A stretch of 64,000 nt of DNA from Gymnothorax reevesii. Its lineage: Eukaryota > Chordata > Actinopteri > Anguilliformes > Muraenidae. How positions within the stretch are numbered: the first letter of the stretch is position 1; every line of letters begins with the position of its first letter. The position numbers and the translations under genes were made by a program. Below, piece after piece: positions 38,590 through 48,869 of the stretch. The stretch spans positions 69,426,712-69,490,711 of the forward strand of contig CM056581.1 of NCBI GenBank assembly GCA_029721435.1, in the 5' to 3' direction. Under the pieces are notes generated by a model that saw nothing but the letters and a program-made list of their open reading frames with translations, searched no databases and was not told the DNA's origin.

Positions 38590-38712
38590 AACACAATTGA
38601 AGATTTGATTCTGATCAGTGTGGAGGGTCCTCTGGACATATTTTATGCCTCACACGCAGTGAGGAGATTTATAGAAGGGCAGAGAGCAAGGAGACCCAAT
38701 GTTAAATCCTAG
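38590..38712 (+). pseudogene. Possible hAT transposase C-terminal remnant
   Basis: A 40-codon frame reads NTIEDLILISVEGPLDIFYA then SHAVRRFIEGQRARRPNVKS before TAG. The pattern L..LM.IS.EGP....F....AV..W is typical of the tail after the hAT dimerisation domain in several vertebrate hAT lineages. The frame is closed upstream, so only the extreme C terminus remains. It lies about 250 bp before a hAT-type terminus (CAGGGCTCGAAATTAAC, reverse complement, ending 38966), which supports the reading. Assignment is tentative. Confidence 0.35.
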
Positions 38713-38874
38713 CCTCCAGATATGGCCTAAAGCCAATGTAGTGGAAACCTTTGTTAATCAATGAACTCAATAATTGTCATTTGTTGGAGACAGTTGTATT
38801 GTTAATGTGGAGTGTTATATTGTAGTTTCTTTTAAACATTAAAATATATATATATTGGTGCTTCTTTGATTTAG

Positions 38875-38966
38875 GTGTGTGTGCTCCTAAATTTTTGCTT
38901 GCGCTCCTAATTTTTTGAACTCAGGAGCGCAGTGCTACCAAGCAAAAAAGTTAATTTCGAGCCCTG
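38875..38966 (+). mobile_element. hAT-like terminal sequence
   Basis: The segment ends TTAATTTCGAGCCCTG at 38966, the reverse complement of a CAGGGCTCGAAATTAA terminus of the type common at hAT ends. Just inside it, GTGCTCCTAAATTTTTGC and a nearby GCGCTCCTAATT are followed by CAGGAGCGC, forming subterminal inverted motifs. The left end of the element is not recognised. Confidence 0.5.
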
Positions 38967-39284
38967 CTGTGTGCTCTCTCCCTCAGAGCGGAGTGGCGCA
39001 GCCATATCTGCTATCAGAGAGGTCTTTAGCGTGCACTAGAAGAACTTAAATGATGAGAGAAATGTTTTATATGTAGAACTAATTTGTGTCAGTGTTTTTT
39101 CAGTGTTTCACATCGATGGCTGTTTGAAACTTTTCAATAAATGTTTGTCTAACTTGAGACCTGTGATATTTGTTATCATTGTGTCATTTTTTTAATGTAA
39201 ATTGAGGGAGCAGAAGCAGTATCGGCCATAAATATCGGCCCAAGAAAATCGGCAGTCCATAATTGGCCATCAGCTAAGGGTGAT
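38967..39284. other. No recognised gene; probable transposon 3' non-coding sequence
   Basis: AT-rich sequence with a polyadenylation-like AATAAA near 39137, leading into the TATCGGCC-rich terminal region. No coding frame. Confidence 0.35.
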
Positions 39285-39344
39285 GGAAAAAATCGGTATC
39301 GGTATCGGCATCGGCCCTAAAAAATCCATATCGGTCGATCCCTA
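39210..39344 (+). mobile_element. Terminal region with TATCGG motifs (hAT-like end)
   Basis: Repeated TATCGG and ATCGGC motifs (CAGTATCGGCC, AATATCGGCCC, GGTATCGGTATCGGCATC) lead to CCATATCGGTCGATCCCTAG near 39344. Termini of the form CTAGGGATCGACCGATA are common on vertebrate hAT-type elements. It sits just before the start of the hAT transposase pseudogene, but whether it belongs to that copy is unclear. Confidence 0.45.
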
Positions 39345-39450
39345 GTTTATACTGTATTATATCATTGTTATATTATTGCAATCAGTTGTGAAAGTCCCCG
39401 TGAGAATCCAATTGATATCACAATCTAACATTACACTTGGCATCAGTAGT

Positions 39451-42367
39451 ATGGATTGCAAACAAAAAAGTGGGGCTTCAAAACGAAAAGCCAAAAAAAT
39501 AGGAAGGCAAAGCAGGCCGATTTTTTAAAAAATGTGCCTTTGATTTCTAACTTTTTTGACAAGCCTCAAGATTCAAATATTGATAATGTCATCAGTAGCC
39601 CGAGTTGCAGCAATGAAGAGATCACCACTGGTTTGATCATACCGGAGCCCTTACAGACCCAATCAAGTGTAGACCCGGCCTGTCAGGCTCAGGCCTCAGG
39701 CCCACACTCAGACCAGGCATCACATGAGAAAATCTTTCCAAGTGAGGAGGATTACACGGAGTCCATTTTCACACCAGAAGCTGGGGACACCAACTCCGGT
39801 CATGAACTTCTTATTGACCCTGCTTTATGGCCAAATACCACAACCATTGAAGACTTGTACACTCTTAGGATAGGATACTCACTGTCAGACCAGGCATCGC
39901 CTGAGAAAGTCTCATCAAATCGGGAGGGGTACACTGAGACCAGTATCACATTAGGAGCAAGGGGCTCAAACTCCTGGTGTGAAACGGTTAATGACCCTGC
40001 TTTATGGCTAAGTGCCATTACTGAACAGGTCAAGTCGATTCTGGTTAGTAGAGGGGCAGCTGCTTTTCAAAATCGAAGTGAAAAGTACCCTGTCGCAAGT
40101 AGGGATAGGACCATGGGGGGCATCACTCGGAGTTTCACAAATTCCTTAATCAAATGCTCTCTACATAATGGCCAGTCTGTGACTAGGCAGTGGCTACTAT
40201 ACTCCCCTTCATCTGGTTGCATCTTTTGTTTTGCTTGTAAACTGTTTTCAAGTAAGCACAATGCGTTTGTCGACGGGTTTTCTGATTGGAAACATTCTGA
40301 GCATGTTGGTGAGAATGAGAGGAATGAGGAGCATAGGGCTTGCATGTTAGCATTATACAGTCGCTCCAAAAACACAGGAAGAGTTGATTCTGATCTTGTC
40401 AAACAAATTGATGCAGAGAGGCAATACTGGCTGGAAGTTTTGAAAAGAGTTGTTGCTGTAATTCAGTTTTTGGGGGAGAGGGGCCTTGCTTTCAGGGGAG
40501 ATGATGAGTGGTTGGGATCACAACACAATGGTAATTTCTTGGGCATTGTCGAACTGTTGGCCAAATTTGACCCTCTTCTAGCTGACTAATTTCAAAGGTT
40601 TGGAGGCAAGGGCACAGGCTCTGTGTCCTACCTCTCATTCACAATCTGTGAGGAATTTATCCACTTAATGGGAGAAAGAACAAAGGAAGCAATTATCAGC
40701 GAGATTAAAGAGGCTAAATACTTCTCTGTTATCGTTGACTCCACTCCAGACCTTGTTCATGTGGACCAACTCACTTTTAGTTTCAGGTTTGTGAATAATG
40801 GTGAAGTAGTTGAGCGTTTTCTGGCTTTTGAGCCTATTGAAAATAGGAACAGTTTGGCTGAGTGTGTTGTTGCAGTGGTGGAGAACCTCGGCGTAGACTT
40901 AACTAACTGTCGAGGCCAGTCTTATGACAATGCAAGTAATATGTCAGGAAAGTACAATGGAGTTCAAGCTCTTCTGAAATGCATAAACCCATTGACATGT
41001 TATGTCCCCTGTGCAGCACATTCATTGAATTTAGTCGCTGTCAATGCTGTTGACAGTAGCCCAGAAGCTGGCCGTTTCTTTGACTTTCTGCAATCAATGT
41101 ACACATTTTGTGCCTCGTCAACACACAGGCGGGGAAAGGTGTTCTGTGATACAGATGTGAAACTCACACTGAAATCTTTGTCAGGTACTCGCTGGAGTTT
41201 AAGAGCTGAATCAACAAAGGCTCTTTGGAAATATTATACACAATTGAGAGAGGCATTGAACAATATTTTCAAAGATTCACAGGAGAAACGTGAAACTAGA
41301 AGCGAGGCCTAAGCACTCTGTGGCAAGCTGGACACCCTAGAGATAGCTTTCATGGCACACTTTTGGGATACAATACTGCAGCGGTTCCAAGCCACGAGCC
41401 TGTAGTTGCAGAAACATGACATTGACATACACACAGCTACACAGCTTCTCCTTTCACTTCGTGACTTTGTGGCAGCACAGAGAGAATTTTGCCTTTTTTG
41501 AAGGGTCAGCTTTAACCCTCTCCAGGCTCATGTTGCAAATTTGCAACAATAAATCAATTGAAAGACCACATGGGAAATGTTTTGATAAAGTTACCCTTCC
41601 AGCTCAGTATTGCAAAAATATTACGTTAGTTCCACCTGTAGCCACTAGTGTATAAGAACATTTCTCCATGAATGAAAGATTTTTAATATCTCAAAATAAT
41701 GAATTGGGCTGGAGAGGGTTAAATGTTACCGATTCAGTCTCCCAAGACTACAGATATGACCTCCAGCGCACAAAGAAGCGCAAATGTATGGCTGATGAAA
41801 TTGCAGAGCCAGGAGTTGAATTTAGTGGAAAAGAAAAGTTTCGGATTGAAACGTTCAATGTTCTAATCGACAAACTTGAGTCCTGTCTTAACCATCAGTT
41901 AACTGCATACACACACTTGACCAATCTTTTTCATGTTCTTTTCATGCCTGATAATATGTCCAACAGTGAGCTCACTTTAAGGGCCGAATCTCTTGCTGCA
42001 GCATATCTCACTGATCTGACCATGAGCTTGGCAGATGAACTTGTTCAGTACAAATCATTCATTTCAGAAGAACAAAAATGCCCAAATACAATGCAAAAGA
42101 CCGTGGTAAATTTGGATTTACAGTCCACTTTCCCAAATGTTTACATAACACTCAGACTGTTTTTGACCCTGCCACTAACACACTGTGAAGGGGAATGGTC
42201 ATTCTCCAGACTGGCTCGAATTAAAAATGAGCTCAGGATGAAAATGCCAAAATTGGTTGAATTCACTCTCCCTTCTAGCAATAGAATCAGAATTTGTTCA
42301 ACAGCTTAACTTTGATGAGTTAGTGGACGACTTTGCAAGAAGGAAGAGCAGAAAGAAACCTTTGTAG
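39451..42367 (+). pseudogene. hAT-family transposase pseudogene, ZMYM1-like (TTF zinc finger, DUF4371, hAT dimerisation)
   Basis: The probable original start is ATG at 39451 (MDCKQKSGASKRKAKK). An early frameshift moves the reading to the frame used from about 39500 on (RKAKQADFLKN, ISNFFDKP). Around codon 254 of that frame is a TTF-type zinc finger (GCIFCFACKLFSS, then DWKHSEHV), followed by a DUF4371-like stretch (QFLGERGLAFRGDDEWLGS). The same frame continues past TAA at 40587 with VDSTPDLVHVDQLTFSF and CRGQSYDNASNMSGKYNG, typical of the hAT catalytic core. TAA (41310), TAG (41403) and a one-base expansion in a T run (41494-41499) follow. The dimerisation domain reads LTHCEGEWSFSRLARIKNEL near 42177-42236. 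A last frameshift near 42255 precedes LNSLSLLAIESEF and the end at 42367. It is clearly dead, and a MITE also splits it. Confidence 0.85.
41516..41718. mobile_element. 203-bp TTAA-flanked MITE (piggyBac-like ends)
   Basis: TTAA occurs at 41512-41515 and again at 41719-41722. The insert begins CCCTCTCCAG and ends CTGGAGAGGG, a perfect 10-bp terminal inverted repeat. Removing it with one TTAA restores the hAT reading frame EGSA-L-NVTDSVS across the junction. CCCT ends with TTAA target duplication are the hallmark of piggyBac-type elements. Length and lack of a frame make it non-autonomous. Confidence 0.85.
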
Positions 42368-42486
42368 AATCCTGAGGTACGGTAGGTTGGCGTGGGGGTG
42401 GGGGGTGGCTGGGGGGTTCGGAGTGTTGGGGGGGGCCCTTTGCAAACTCCTGGCCCCGGGGCCCAGACCCTCATAATCCGGCCCTG
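42368..42486 (+). mobile_element. 3' terminal region of the hAT element
   Basis: G-rich non-coding sequence after the transposase leads to TAATCCGGCCCTG, ending at 42486. Read outward this is a CAGGGCCGG terminus, a usual hAT end. It abuts the LINE fragment directly: LINE coding sequence starts at the next base on the minus strand. The matching 5' terminus and the 8-bp target duplication were not found. Confidence 0.6.
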
Positions 42487-43190
42487 GGACAGACAGGTGA
42501 ATAGAGGAGGAGGATCTGAGGGAGCAAGAGGGAGTGGAAATGTGAAGAAGTTCAGACAGATATGGAGTGGCGAGGTTATGGATGGCTTTAAAAGTTAGCA
42601 GGAGGATTTTGAACTGGATGAGGAAATTAACCAGAAGCCAGTGAAGCTGCTGGAGGACAGGAGTGATGTGGTGGATAGAGGGGGTTTTAGTGATGATACG
42701 GGCAGCTGAATTGTGGACCAATTGGAGTTTATGGAGAGATTTTTGAGTGAAACCGAAGAGAAGTGAGTTGCAATAATCCAGGCGAGAGGTGACAAGACAG
42801 TGGGCAAGGATAGCAGTGGTGTGCAGGGTGAGATGAATTACATAGGTGCAAGTATGCAGACTGGGTGATGTTACTGATGTGAGACAGGAAGGATAGAGTG
42901 CTGTCAAGGATGACACCAAGACTCTTGACCTGAGAGGAAGGGGAGACGGAGGAGTTGTCGTCTATGCGAGAAGGGCTGTCAGTTTTGGAAAGCGTAGATT
43001 TGGTGCCGATGAGAAGAACCTCAGTTTTGTCACTGTTTAATTTAAGAAAGTTAAGTGTGAACCAGGCTTTTATTTCTGTGATGCAGTCAGAGAGGGAGGG
43101 GGGTGGGAAAGTAGAAGTGAGCTTTCTGGTGAGGTTGAGCTGGGTATCATCCGAGTAGCGGTGGAAATGGATTTTGTGTTTCTTTAGCTT
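42487..43190 (-). pseudogene. L2-clade LINE fragment: reverse transcriptase from YSDD motif to near C terminus
   Basis: Read on the minus strand from 43190 down, the sequence gives [13 protein letters not shown] (the YxDD active-site motif of reverse transcriptase with S for A), then [35 protein letters not shown], and in the frame 42919-42487 [28 protein letters not shown] and [13 protein letters not shown]. These are characteristic of the C-terminal half of L2/Maui-type LINE ORF2. Minor frame disruptions occur. It stops where the hAT element begins (42486). I infer it to be the 3'-most piece of a LINE whose other pieces lie at 46287, 51373 and 54058. Confidence 0.8.
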
Positions 43191-43215
43191 CTAATAAATT
43201 CAGTTTTTTTTTCTA

Positions 43216-44753
43216 CAAACCCAAAACCAGTGAAGTTGGCACGTTGTGTAAATCGTTGTTAAAAACAGAATACAATTATTTGCAAATCCTTTTCAACTTA
43301 TATTCAATTGAATACACTGCAAAGACAAGATGTTTAATGTTCAAACTGAGAAACTTTATTTTTTTGCAAAATATCATTAACTTAGCATTTAAAGGCAGCA
43401 ACACATTGCAAAAAAGTTGTCACAGGGGCCTTTTTACCACTGTGTTACATCGCCTTTCCTTTTAACGACACTCAGTCAACGTTTGGGAACTGATAAGACC
43501 AATTTTTGAAACTTTTGAGGTGGAACCCTTTCCCATTCTTGCTTGATGTACAGCTTAAGTTGTTCAACAGTCCGGGGTCTCCGTTGTCATATTTTACGCT
43601 TCATCATCCGCCACACATTTTCAATGGAAGACAGGTCTGGACTACAGGCAGGCCAGTCTAGTACCCGCACTCTTTTACTACGGAGCCGTGGTGTTGTAAC
43701 ACGTGCAGAATGTGGCTTGATATTGTCTTGCTGAAATAAGCAGGGGCGTCCATGAAAAAAACGTTGCTTGGATGGCAACATATGTTGCTCCAAAACCTGT
43801 ATGTACCTTTCAGCATTAATGGTGCCTTCACATATGTGTAAGTTGCCCATGCCTTGGGCACTAATACACCCCCATACCATCACAGATGCTGGCTTTTGAA
43901 CTTTGCGCCTATAACAGTCCAGATGGTTCTTTTCCTCTTTGGTCCGGAGGACACAACGTCCACAGTTTCCAAAAACAATTTGAAATGTGGACTCGTCAGA
44001 CCACAGAACACTTTTCCACTTTGCATCAGTCCATCTTAGATGAGCTTGGGCCCAGCGAAGCCGGCGGCGTTTCTGGGTGCTGTTGATAAATGGCTTTCGC
44101 TTTGCATTGTAGAGATTTAACTTGCACTTGCAGATGTAACGATGAACTGTAGTTACTGACAGTGGTTTTCTGAAGTGTTCCTGAGCCCATGTGGTGATGT
44201 CCTTTTCACACTGATGTCGGTTTTTGATGCAGTACCGCCTGAGGGATCGAAGGTCACGGACATTCAATGTTGGTTTTTGGCCTTGTCGCTTACGTGCAGT
44301 GATTTCTCCAGATTCTCTGAACCTTTTGACGATATTACGGACCGTAGATGATGAAATCCCTAAATTTCTTGCAATAGCTTGTTTGTGAATTCTTGTTTGT
44401 GAATGACTGAGCATTTCAGGTAAGCTGCTTTTATACCCAATCATGGCACCCACCTGTTCCCAATTAGCCCGTTCACCTGTGGGATGTTCCAAATAAGTGT
44501 TTGATGAGCATTCCTCAACTCTCTCAGTCTTTTTTGCCACTTGTGCCAGATTTTTTGAAACATGTTGCAGGCATCAAATTCCAAATGAACTAATATTTGC
44601 AAAAAATTACAAAGTTTACCAGTTCGAACATTAAGTAACTTGTCTTTGCAGTGTATTTAATTGAATATAGGTTGAAAAATATTTGGAAATCATTGTATTC
44701 TGTTTTTACTTACGATTTATACAACGTGCCAACTTCACTGGTTTTGGGTTTTG
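43216..44753 (-). mobile_element. Tc1/mariner element A, full length with long inverted repeats
   Basis: TA dinucleotides at 43214-43215 and 44754-44755 flank a 1538-bp element. Both ends carry imperfect inverted repeats of about 190 bp starting CAAACCCAAAACCAGTGAAG (left) and CAAAACCCAAAACCAGTGAA (right, reverse complement). Both arms share TTGGCACGTTGT, CAGAATACAAT and ACACTGCAAAGACAAG. Long inverted repeats around one transposase are typical of fish Tc1 elements of the IR/DR kind. The element sits in the LINE remnant, next to a second Tc1 element. Confidence 0.9.
43476..44540 (-). pseudogene. Tc1-like DD34E transposase with one premature stop
   Basis: The minus-strand frame starts at 44540 with MAKKTERVEEC. 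A DNA-binding region with HKQAIARNLGISSSTVRNIV (residues 52-71) is followed by the basic linker ITARKRQGQKP. The catalytic triad is D182 (WSDES), D272 (FQQDN) and E307 (SSIENVW), with 34 residues between the last two. After residue 317 (MMKRKI) there is a TGA at 43587-43589. The same frame then continues QRRPRTVEQLKLYIKQEWER to a natural stop at 43476-43478, for a total of 354 codons. The TGA is consistent with CGA to TGA at a CpG. It is otherwise intact. Confidence 0.9.
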
Positions 44754-44755
44754 TA

Positions 44756-46284
44756 AATAATGTAGGACCACAATGAAAAAAAGAGGAAAATCCAACCTTT
44801 AATTCAAGTGCATTTATTCAATGGGAAAAAAATCCCACATTAAGAAATAATTCTTTCACATCAAATCATGTGTGCTACAATTATTAGCATCCCCGATGTT
44901 AATACTTTATACAGCCCCCTTTTGCCAACAAAATGGCACCTAATCTTCTCCTATAATGTTTCACAAGATGGGAGAAGACAGAAAGAGGGATCTTCAACCA
45001 TTCCTCTTCGCACAATCTCTCCAAATCATCCAGCGACCTGGGTCCTTTCCTCTGCACTCTCCTCTTCAGCTCACTCCACAGGTTTTCAATGGGGTTGAGG
45101 TCTGGGGACTGAGATGGCCATGGGAAGAGCTTGATTCTGTGTCTGGTGAACCATTTCTGTGTAGATTTGGCCACATGTTTAGGGTCATTATCTTGCTGAA
45201 AGACCCAGTGACGACCCATCTTCAGCTTTCGGGCAAAGGCCACCAGATTTTAATTTAAAATGTCCTGGTATTTCAAAGCGCTCATTATGCCATGCACCCT
45301 AACAAGGTTCCCAGAGCCTCAGGAAGAGAAACAGGCCCACAGCATCACCCATGCTCCCCCATACTTCGCAGTGGGCATGAGGTGCTTTTCTGCATACTCA
45401 TCTTTTGTGTTCCGCCAGACCCACTTAGAGTGTTTGTTGCCAAAAAGCTCTATCTTGGTCTCATCTGACCAAAGCACACGGTCCCAGTTGAAGTCCCAGT
45501 ACCGCTTAGCGAACTCCAGACATTTACGTTTATGATCGTGAGTGAGAAAAGGTTTTTTCCGTGCATGCCTCCCAAACAGCTTGTTGGCATGTAGATAGTG
45601 CCTGATGGTTGTTTTGGGAAACTTTGTGACCCCAAGATGCTACCATTTGTTGCAATTGGTTGCAACAGTGAGCTTTGGAGAAGTTTATTTCTCACACCAT
45701 CCTCCTCACTGTGCGTGGTGGCAAAATAACCTTGCATCCTCGTCCAGGCTTGTTTACCACTCTTCCAGTTGTTTTAAACTTCTTAATGATTCCTCTGACA
45801 GTAGATATGGGCAGGTGCAGACAAGTGGCTATTTCTTGTAGCCATTGCCTGACTTGTGAAGGTCGACACACATCTGCCTTACTTGAATGGTGTGTTCCTT
45901 TGTCTTTCCCATGTTGAAGAGTGGATGAGAGTAATGGCCTCTGTCTCATGTCATATATATACCCCAGGGAAACAGGAAGTGATGAATTACTAATTAAATG
46001 TTCCTAGATACTCTGATCAATTTTGAAAACTACTGAAGAAATGACAGAGATACTTCAATTACATTTATTTCCTAGGAAGTGTTAGGGGTGCCAATAATTG
46101 TGGAACAGGTGATTTTATGAAAAATAATTTTAGTCAGGGATTTTTTTCCCTTAAAATTCACTGTAGTTGAAGGTTACATTTTTCAACAATTTTCAGTGTG
46201 AGACTATGCTTCTGCTATAAAAATTTTATTTTAAGGCTTTTAACACATCTTAACCTGGGGTGCCAGTAATTATGGAGGGTGCTG
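44756..46284 (-). mobile_element. Tc1/mariner element B, left end degraded or lost
   Basis: The right end is clear: ...GGAGGGTGCTG followed by TA at 46285-46286, reading inward CAGCACCCTCCATAATTACT. The left side begins right after the TA of element A. It retains inner inverted-repeat sequence (GGGAAAAAAATCCCACATTA against the right-side GGGATTTTTTTCCC) but not the terminal CAGCACCCTCC. Transposase remnants lie inside on the minus strand. It differs in family from element A. Confidence 0.8.
44899..45949 (-). pseudogene. Degenerate Tc1-like DD34E transposase
   Basis: The N-terminal part (minus strand, 45949-45692) holds LHLPISTVRGIIKKFKTTGR and a GRGCK.ILPPRTVRRMV segment, the Tc1 paired-like DNA-binding region and its GRPR-like linker. 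The middle is frameshifted. The C-terminal part (45243-44899) reads MGRHWVFQQDNDPKHVAK and SPDLNPIENLWSELKRRV, with 34 residues between the D and E of the triad. A TAA interrupts the frame just upstream (KYQDILN, stop, NLVAFARKLK) near 45255. It cannot make transposase. Confidence 0.85.
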
Positions 46285-46286
46285 TA

Positions 46287-46443
46287 AATGAGAGTGAAGC
46301 TGGGTAGCAACAATTTTTTCAAGGATTTTGGAAACGAAGGGTAAATTTGAAATAGGACGGAAGTTATTGAGGTTGATGGGATCGGCACTAGGTTTTTTCA
46401 ATATTGCAGTAATCACAGCAGTTTTGAAGGATATAGGAACAGT
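46287..46443 (-). pseudogene. L2-clade LINE fragment: start of reverse transcriptase
   Basis: On the minus strand the sequence reads TVPISFKTAVITAILKKP, then NNFRPISNLPFVSKILEK and IVATQLHSH. The RPISNLPF.SKILEK motif is the classic early reverse-transcriptase segment of L2-type LINEs. It is cut on one side by Tc1 element B at 46284 and on the other at 46443 by a 4.9-kb insertion. About 100 residues expected between here and the YSDD piece at 43190 are missing. Confidence 0.8.
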
Positions 46444-47177
46444 GTGAGGTATCGTTCAAGAACTACTCGCGAGAGACAGCAATCCAAAAACCGTATGCCT
46501 TTATTGGAGTCCGACTCAAAGCCAGAAAACGCAGGAATTACCAAGCCACAATACGAAATTCAAAAACAGTATCGACTAGACAGGCCAGGGTCAGAACCAG
46601 TAAGACTGATGGGCAGAGGTACAAAAACGATAGGCAAAAAGTCGTAGTCGAAGGGCAAAGCCATTGGCCATACACAGGGCATCCAAACACAAAACTCGTG
46701 GTCATACAAAAATAGGTCAAAATCCAGAAAGGCAAAAACAGTACAAAAAGGGCAATGGCAAGAATCAGGATCGGACTATCAGTAGAAGAGAAACGATAAT
46801 CAAAGGCGTACAAGGAGCTCGGCACAATGAAATATTGATCAACGTTCTGACAAGAGTGAAAAGACTCCTAATATACGCACAGGAAAGGTCACATGCTATA
46901 CAGAGATCAGCTGTGGGGAATGAGACTAATTACATCGGGAGAATCACATGAGGGAAACCCTAACCACGGAAATTGGCGAGATACGAAATACGGACAGGAA
47001 TCACACAAACAGCCTATGACATTTAAACAGCTCCGGTCCAGGAGTTCTACGTGCACAGATAACAAGAGCAGAAAAGTAATTAAGCACGTGCCAGAGATTC
47101 TCACTGAACAAAGGGAGAGGACAGCAGAAAGCAAAGGGGCAGAGAATAGAACAGGGCGATTGCGAAGAGGGAATTAG

Positions 47178-48004
47178 TCTATTAGTTGCGGTGCGGTTTT
47201 ATAACTTAAACTAGAGTGCTCATTAGTAATTTAGTAATCGAAAATATACATGGTTAGTTGTGTTAGTAGACTATAATACAAAATACAAATGTTAGTCTTA
47301 TTAGTTGTAGGAGCCAAAATGTATGTGCGTCTTTGATTGTGATTTTTGTTTATCCACGGAGTGGCGCATGATAATTTTTAGGTGTGTATATAGGTCGGAA
47401 CAATTGTGTTGTCGGACAGGTGTCCTACCCGGAAGGGCAAAGGGTTTTGACCGCTAAGCAAAACGCGACGCTGGCTCACTGCTGTTGTCCCTTTGGCTTG
47501 TGACCATTGTGCTTTATATATTTTAATCAAGTGAAATAAATAGGATTGTCTTTCTTCAACTTGAAGACCGTTGTAAGCGTTTTTACTTTAGATCACAGCG
47601 AAGTTAACAGAGTAAGTAGCAAGTAACTTCCGGTAACACCAAGCGCGTCTGCCTAGCTCCACCCCATGGACCTATAAGGAGATCTGGACGCACAACTCTG
47701 GTCGACCACACACGCCTCCATGGTCCTAGCGGCGAATGTGATATTGCAGGTCACGTGATGCCATGGGGGCCAAAAAGAAATTTCTCCATAGGGAATAATT
47801 GAAAAAGACACGCTGAGAAATCCGTGAATAATTTTTTTTGACAGCCACAAATTATCGATACCAAAACGGTTTATTTTTCTCTTTTAAATCATTAATCCCT
47901 CGTTTCTAGGCAAAGACAAAATCTTTTATTTATATTCAGGCTATGCGAACACCAACAGGTCCTCATATGTAAGCGCGTTCCCGCTCCTCCGAATTTAGCA
48001 CTGC
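47178..48004. other. No recognised gene inside the 4.9-kb insertion
   Basis: A TATA-like and AATAAA-containing stretch near 47380-47560 has the flavour of an LTR but I found no matching partner or target duplication. No coding frame is supported. Confidence 0.35.
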
Positions 48005-48114
48005 AGCGGATGTGAGTGGGTGGAGCAATGGGCTTTCCTTGCCGTCTGTCTGTTTAACATTACAAATGAAGCCAAATCGGTGAAGTGCGCTGGCCAGCCA
48101 CGGAGCATACGTAT

Positions 48115-48403
48115 TGAGCGACAAAAGAAACGCAAGTAAAATAAAGGCAAACTGGAAAATAAGTTTGCGCGTTATTATTTTAAATCAAATTTATTACTAG
48201 CGTGGGCGCATTTATACTCTTTTTATCAACCTTTTCTTTGTTTTGCGATAATTATGAGTACCCAGATAGCAAGCTCCTCCGCTCCGGATTTGCCTTGGCT
48301 CTGGAGCCAGGGCAGATCCGGAGCGGAGGTGCTTGCAATCTGGGTAACCATAAGAGCACATTAACTAACTAAGTTAGCTAACTTGCGTTTCTTTTGTTGC
48401 TCA
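48115..48403. mobile_element. MITE with 23-bp terminal inverted repeats
   Basis: The ends TGAGCGACAAAAGAAACGCA+AGT (48115-48137) and ACTTGCGTTTCTTTTGTTGC+TCA (48381-48403) are inverted repeats with 22 of 23 positions matching. The equivalent place in the second duplication copy (near 48980) lacks this sequence, which confirms an insertion. Flanks read GTAT and GTAA, a possible short target duplication. It carries a second element inside at 48260-48345. Confidence 0.8.
48260..48345. mobile_element. 86-bp zero-spacer palindrome (tiny MITE)
   Basis: This is a perfect-centre palindrome of two 43-base halves with 38 of 43 positions paired. Three of the five mismatches would be G-T wobbles. It starts ACCCAGATAGCAAGC and ends GCTTGCAATCTGGGT. 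If the outer bases are trimmed, TA flanks each side of CCCAGA...TCTGGG. The same terminal motif ends the MITE at 37778-38222. Confidence 0.8.
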
Positions 48404-48869
48404 GTAAATTTTTGCCATTTTAATTGCTGAATGGCCGTAATACGTTATAATATGTTACTTAGCACCTCGATTGCTGCACTTCATGCAGCGCGAGAAAATG
48501 TACAGTAAGCTAAGGCGGCTGGTGTGACATCCTAGAACCATGACGCAGGCAACACTCACCTTACTTATTCAAATTAAAATGAAATGGTTAAAACCATGAA
48601 TTGCATTGTGTATTGCCAGTACTTTGAATAGCACCAATTCGCATCACTCTATTCTGATGCGTTATGCTTAACGTGTCAGCTGAGTTGCATCTACCGCAAC
48701 GTAATGTGCGTTTATAGCAGTATATAAATTAATTTCGAACACTGCTTAGCGATCCATTTATCAGCCTAACCATTCTTCGTTGTTAAATTACTTACCGACC
48801 TTCACACATGATGACGAAACTTTTCGGCAACTTGTCTTGTGAGATCCAAAATGAACTATTTTTGTTCAT

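Larger units (their letters stand above)
48005..48869 (+). repeat. Diverged duplication, copy 1 (with nested MITEs)
   Basis: Matches to 48870-49450 occur in order: GTGGGTGGA...TTCCTTGCCGTC, AATGGCCGTAATA, AAATGTACAGTAAGCTAAGG, TCGAACACTGCTTAGC, GACGAAACTTTTC and TGATCCGAA. Copy 1 is longer by about 290 bp because of the MITE at 48115-48403, for which copy 2 is the empty site. No gene was recognised. Confidence 0.75.

Noticed and set aside
43658..44086. Plus- and minus-strand frames overlapping Tc1 element A
   Set aside because: They are shadows of the transposase frame in other frames.
46444..47177. Series of plus-strand open frames (46444-46647, 46664-46951, 46893-47177)
   Set aside because: Composition is driven by the purine-rich strand; no domain, no start context and overlapping frames.
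47289..47639. Solo LTR (TGTTAG... to ...GGTAACA) with TATA and AATAAA
   Set aside because: Flanks show no target duplication and there is no second copy in the window; the ends are too arbitrary.
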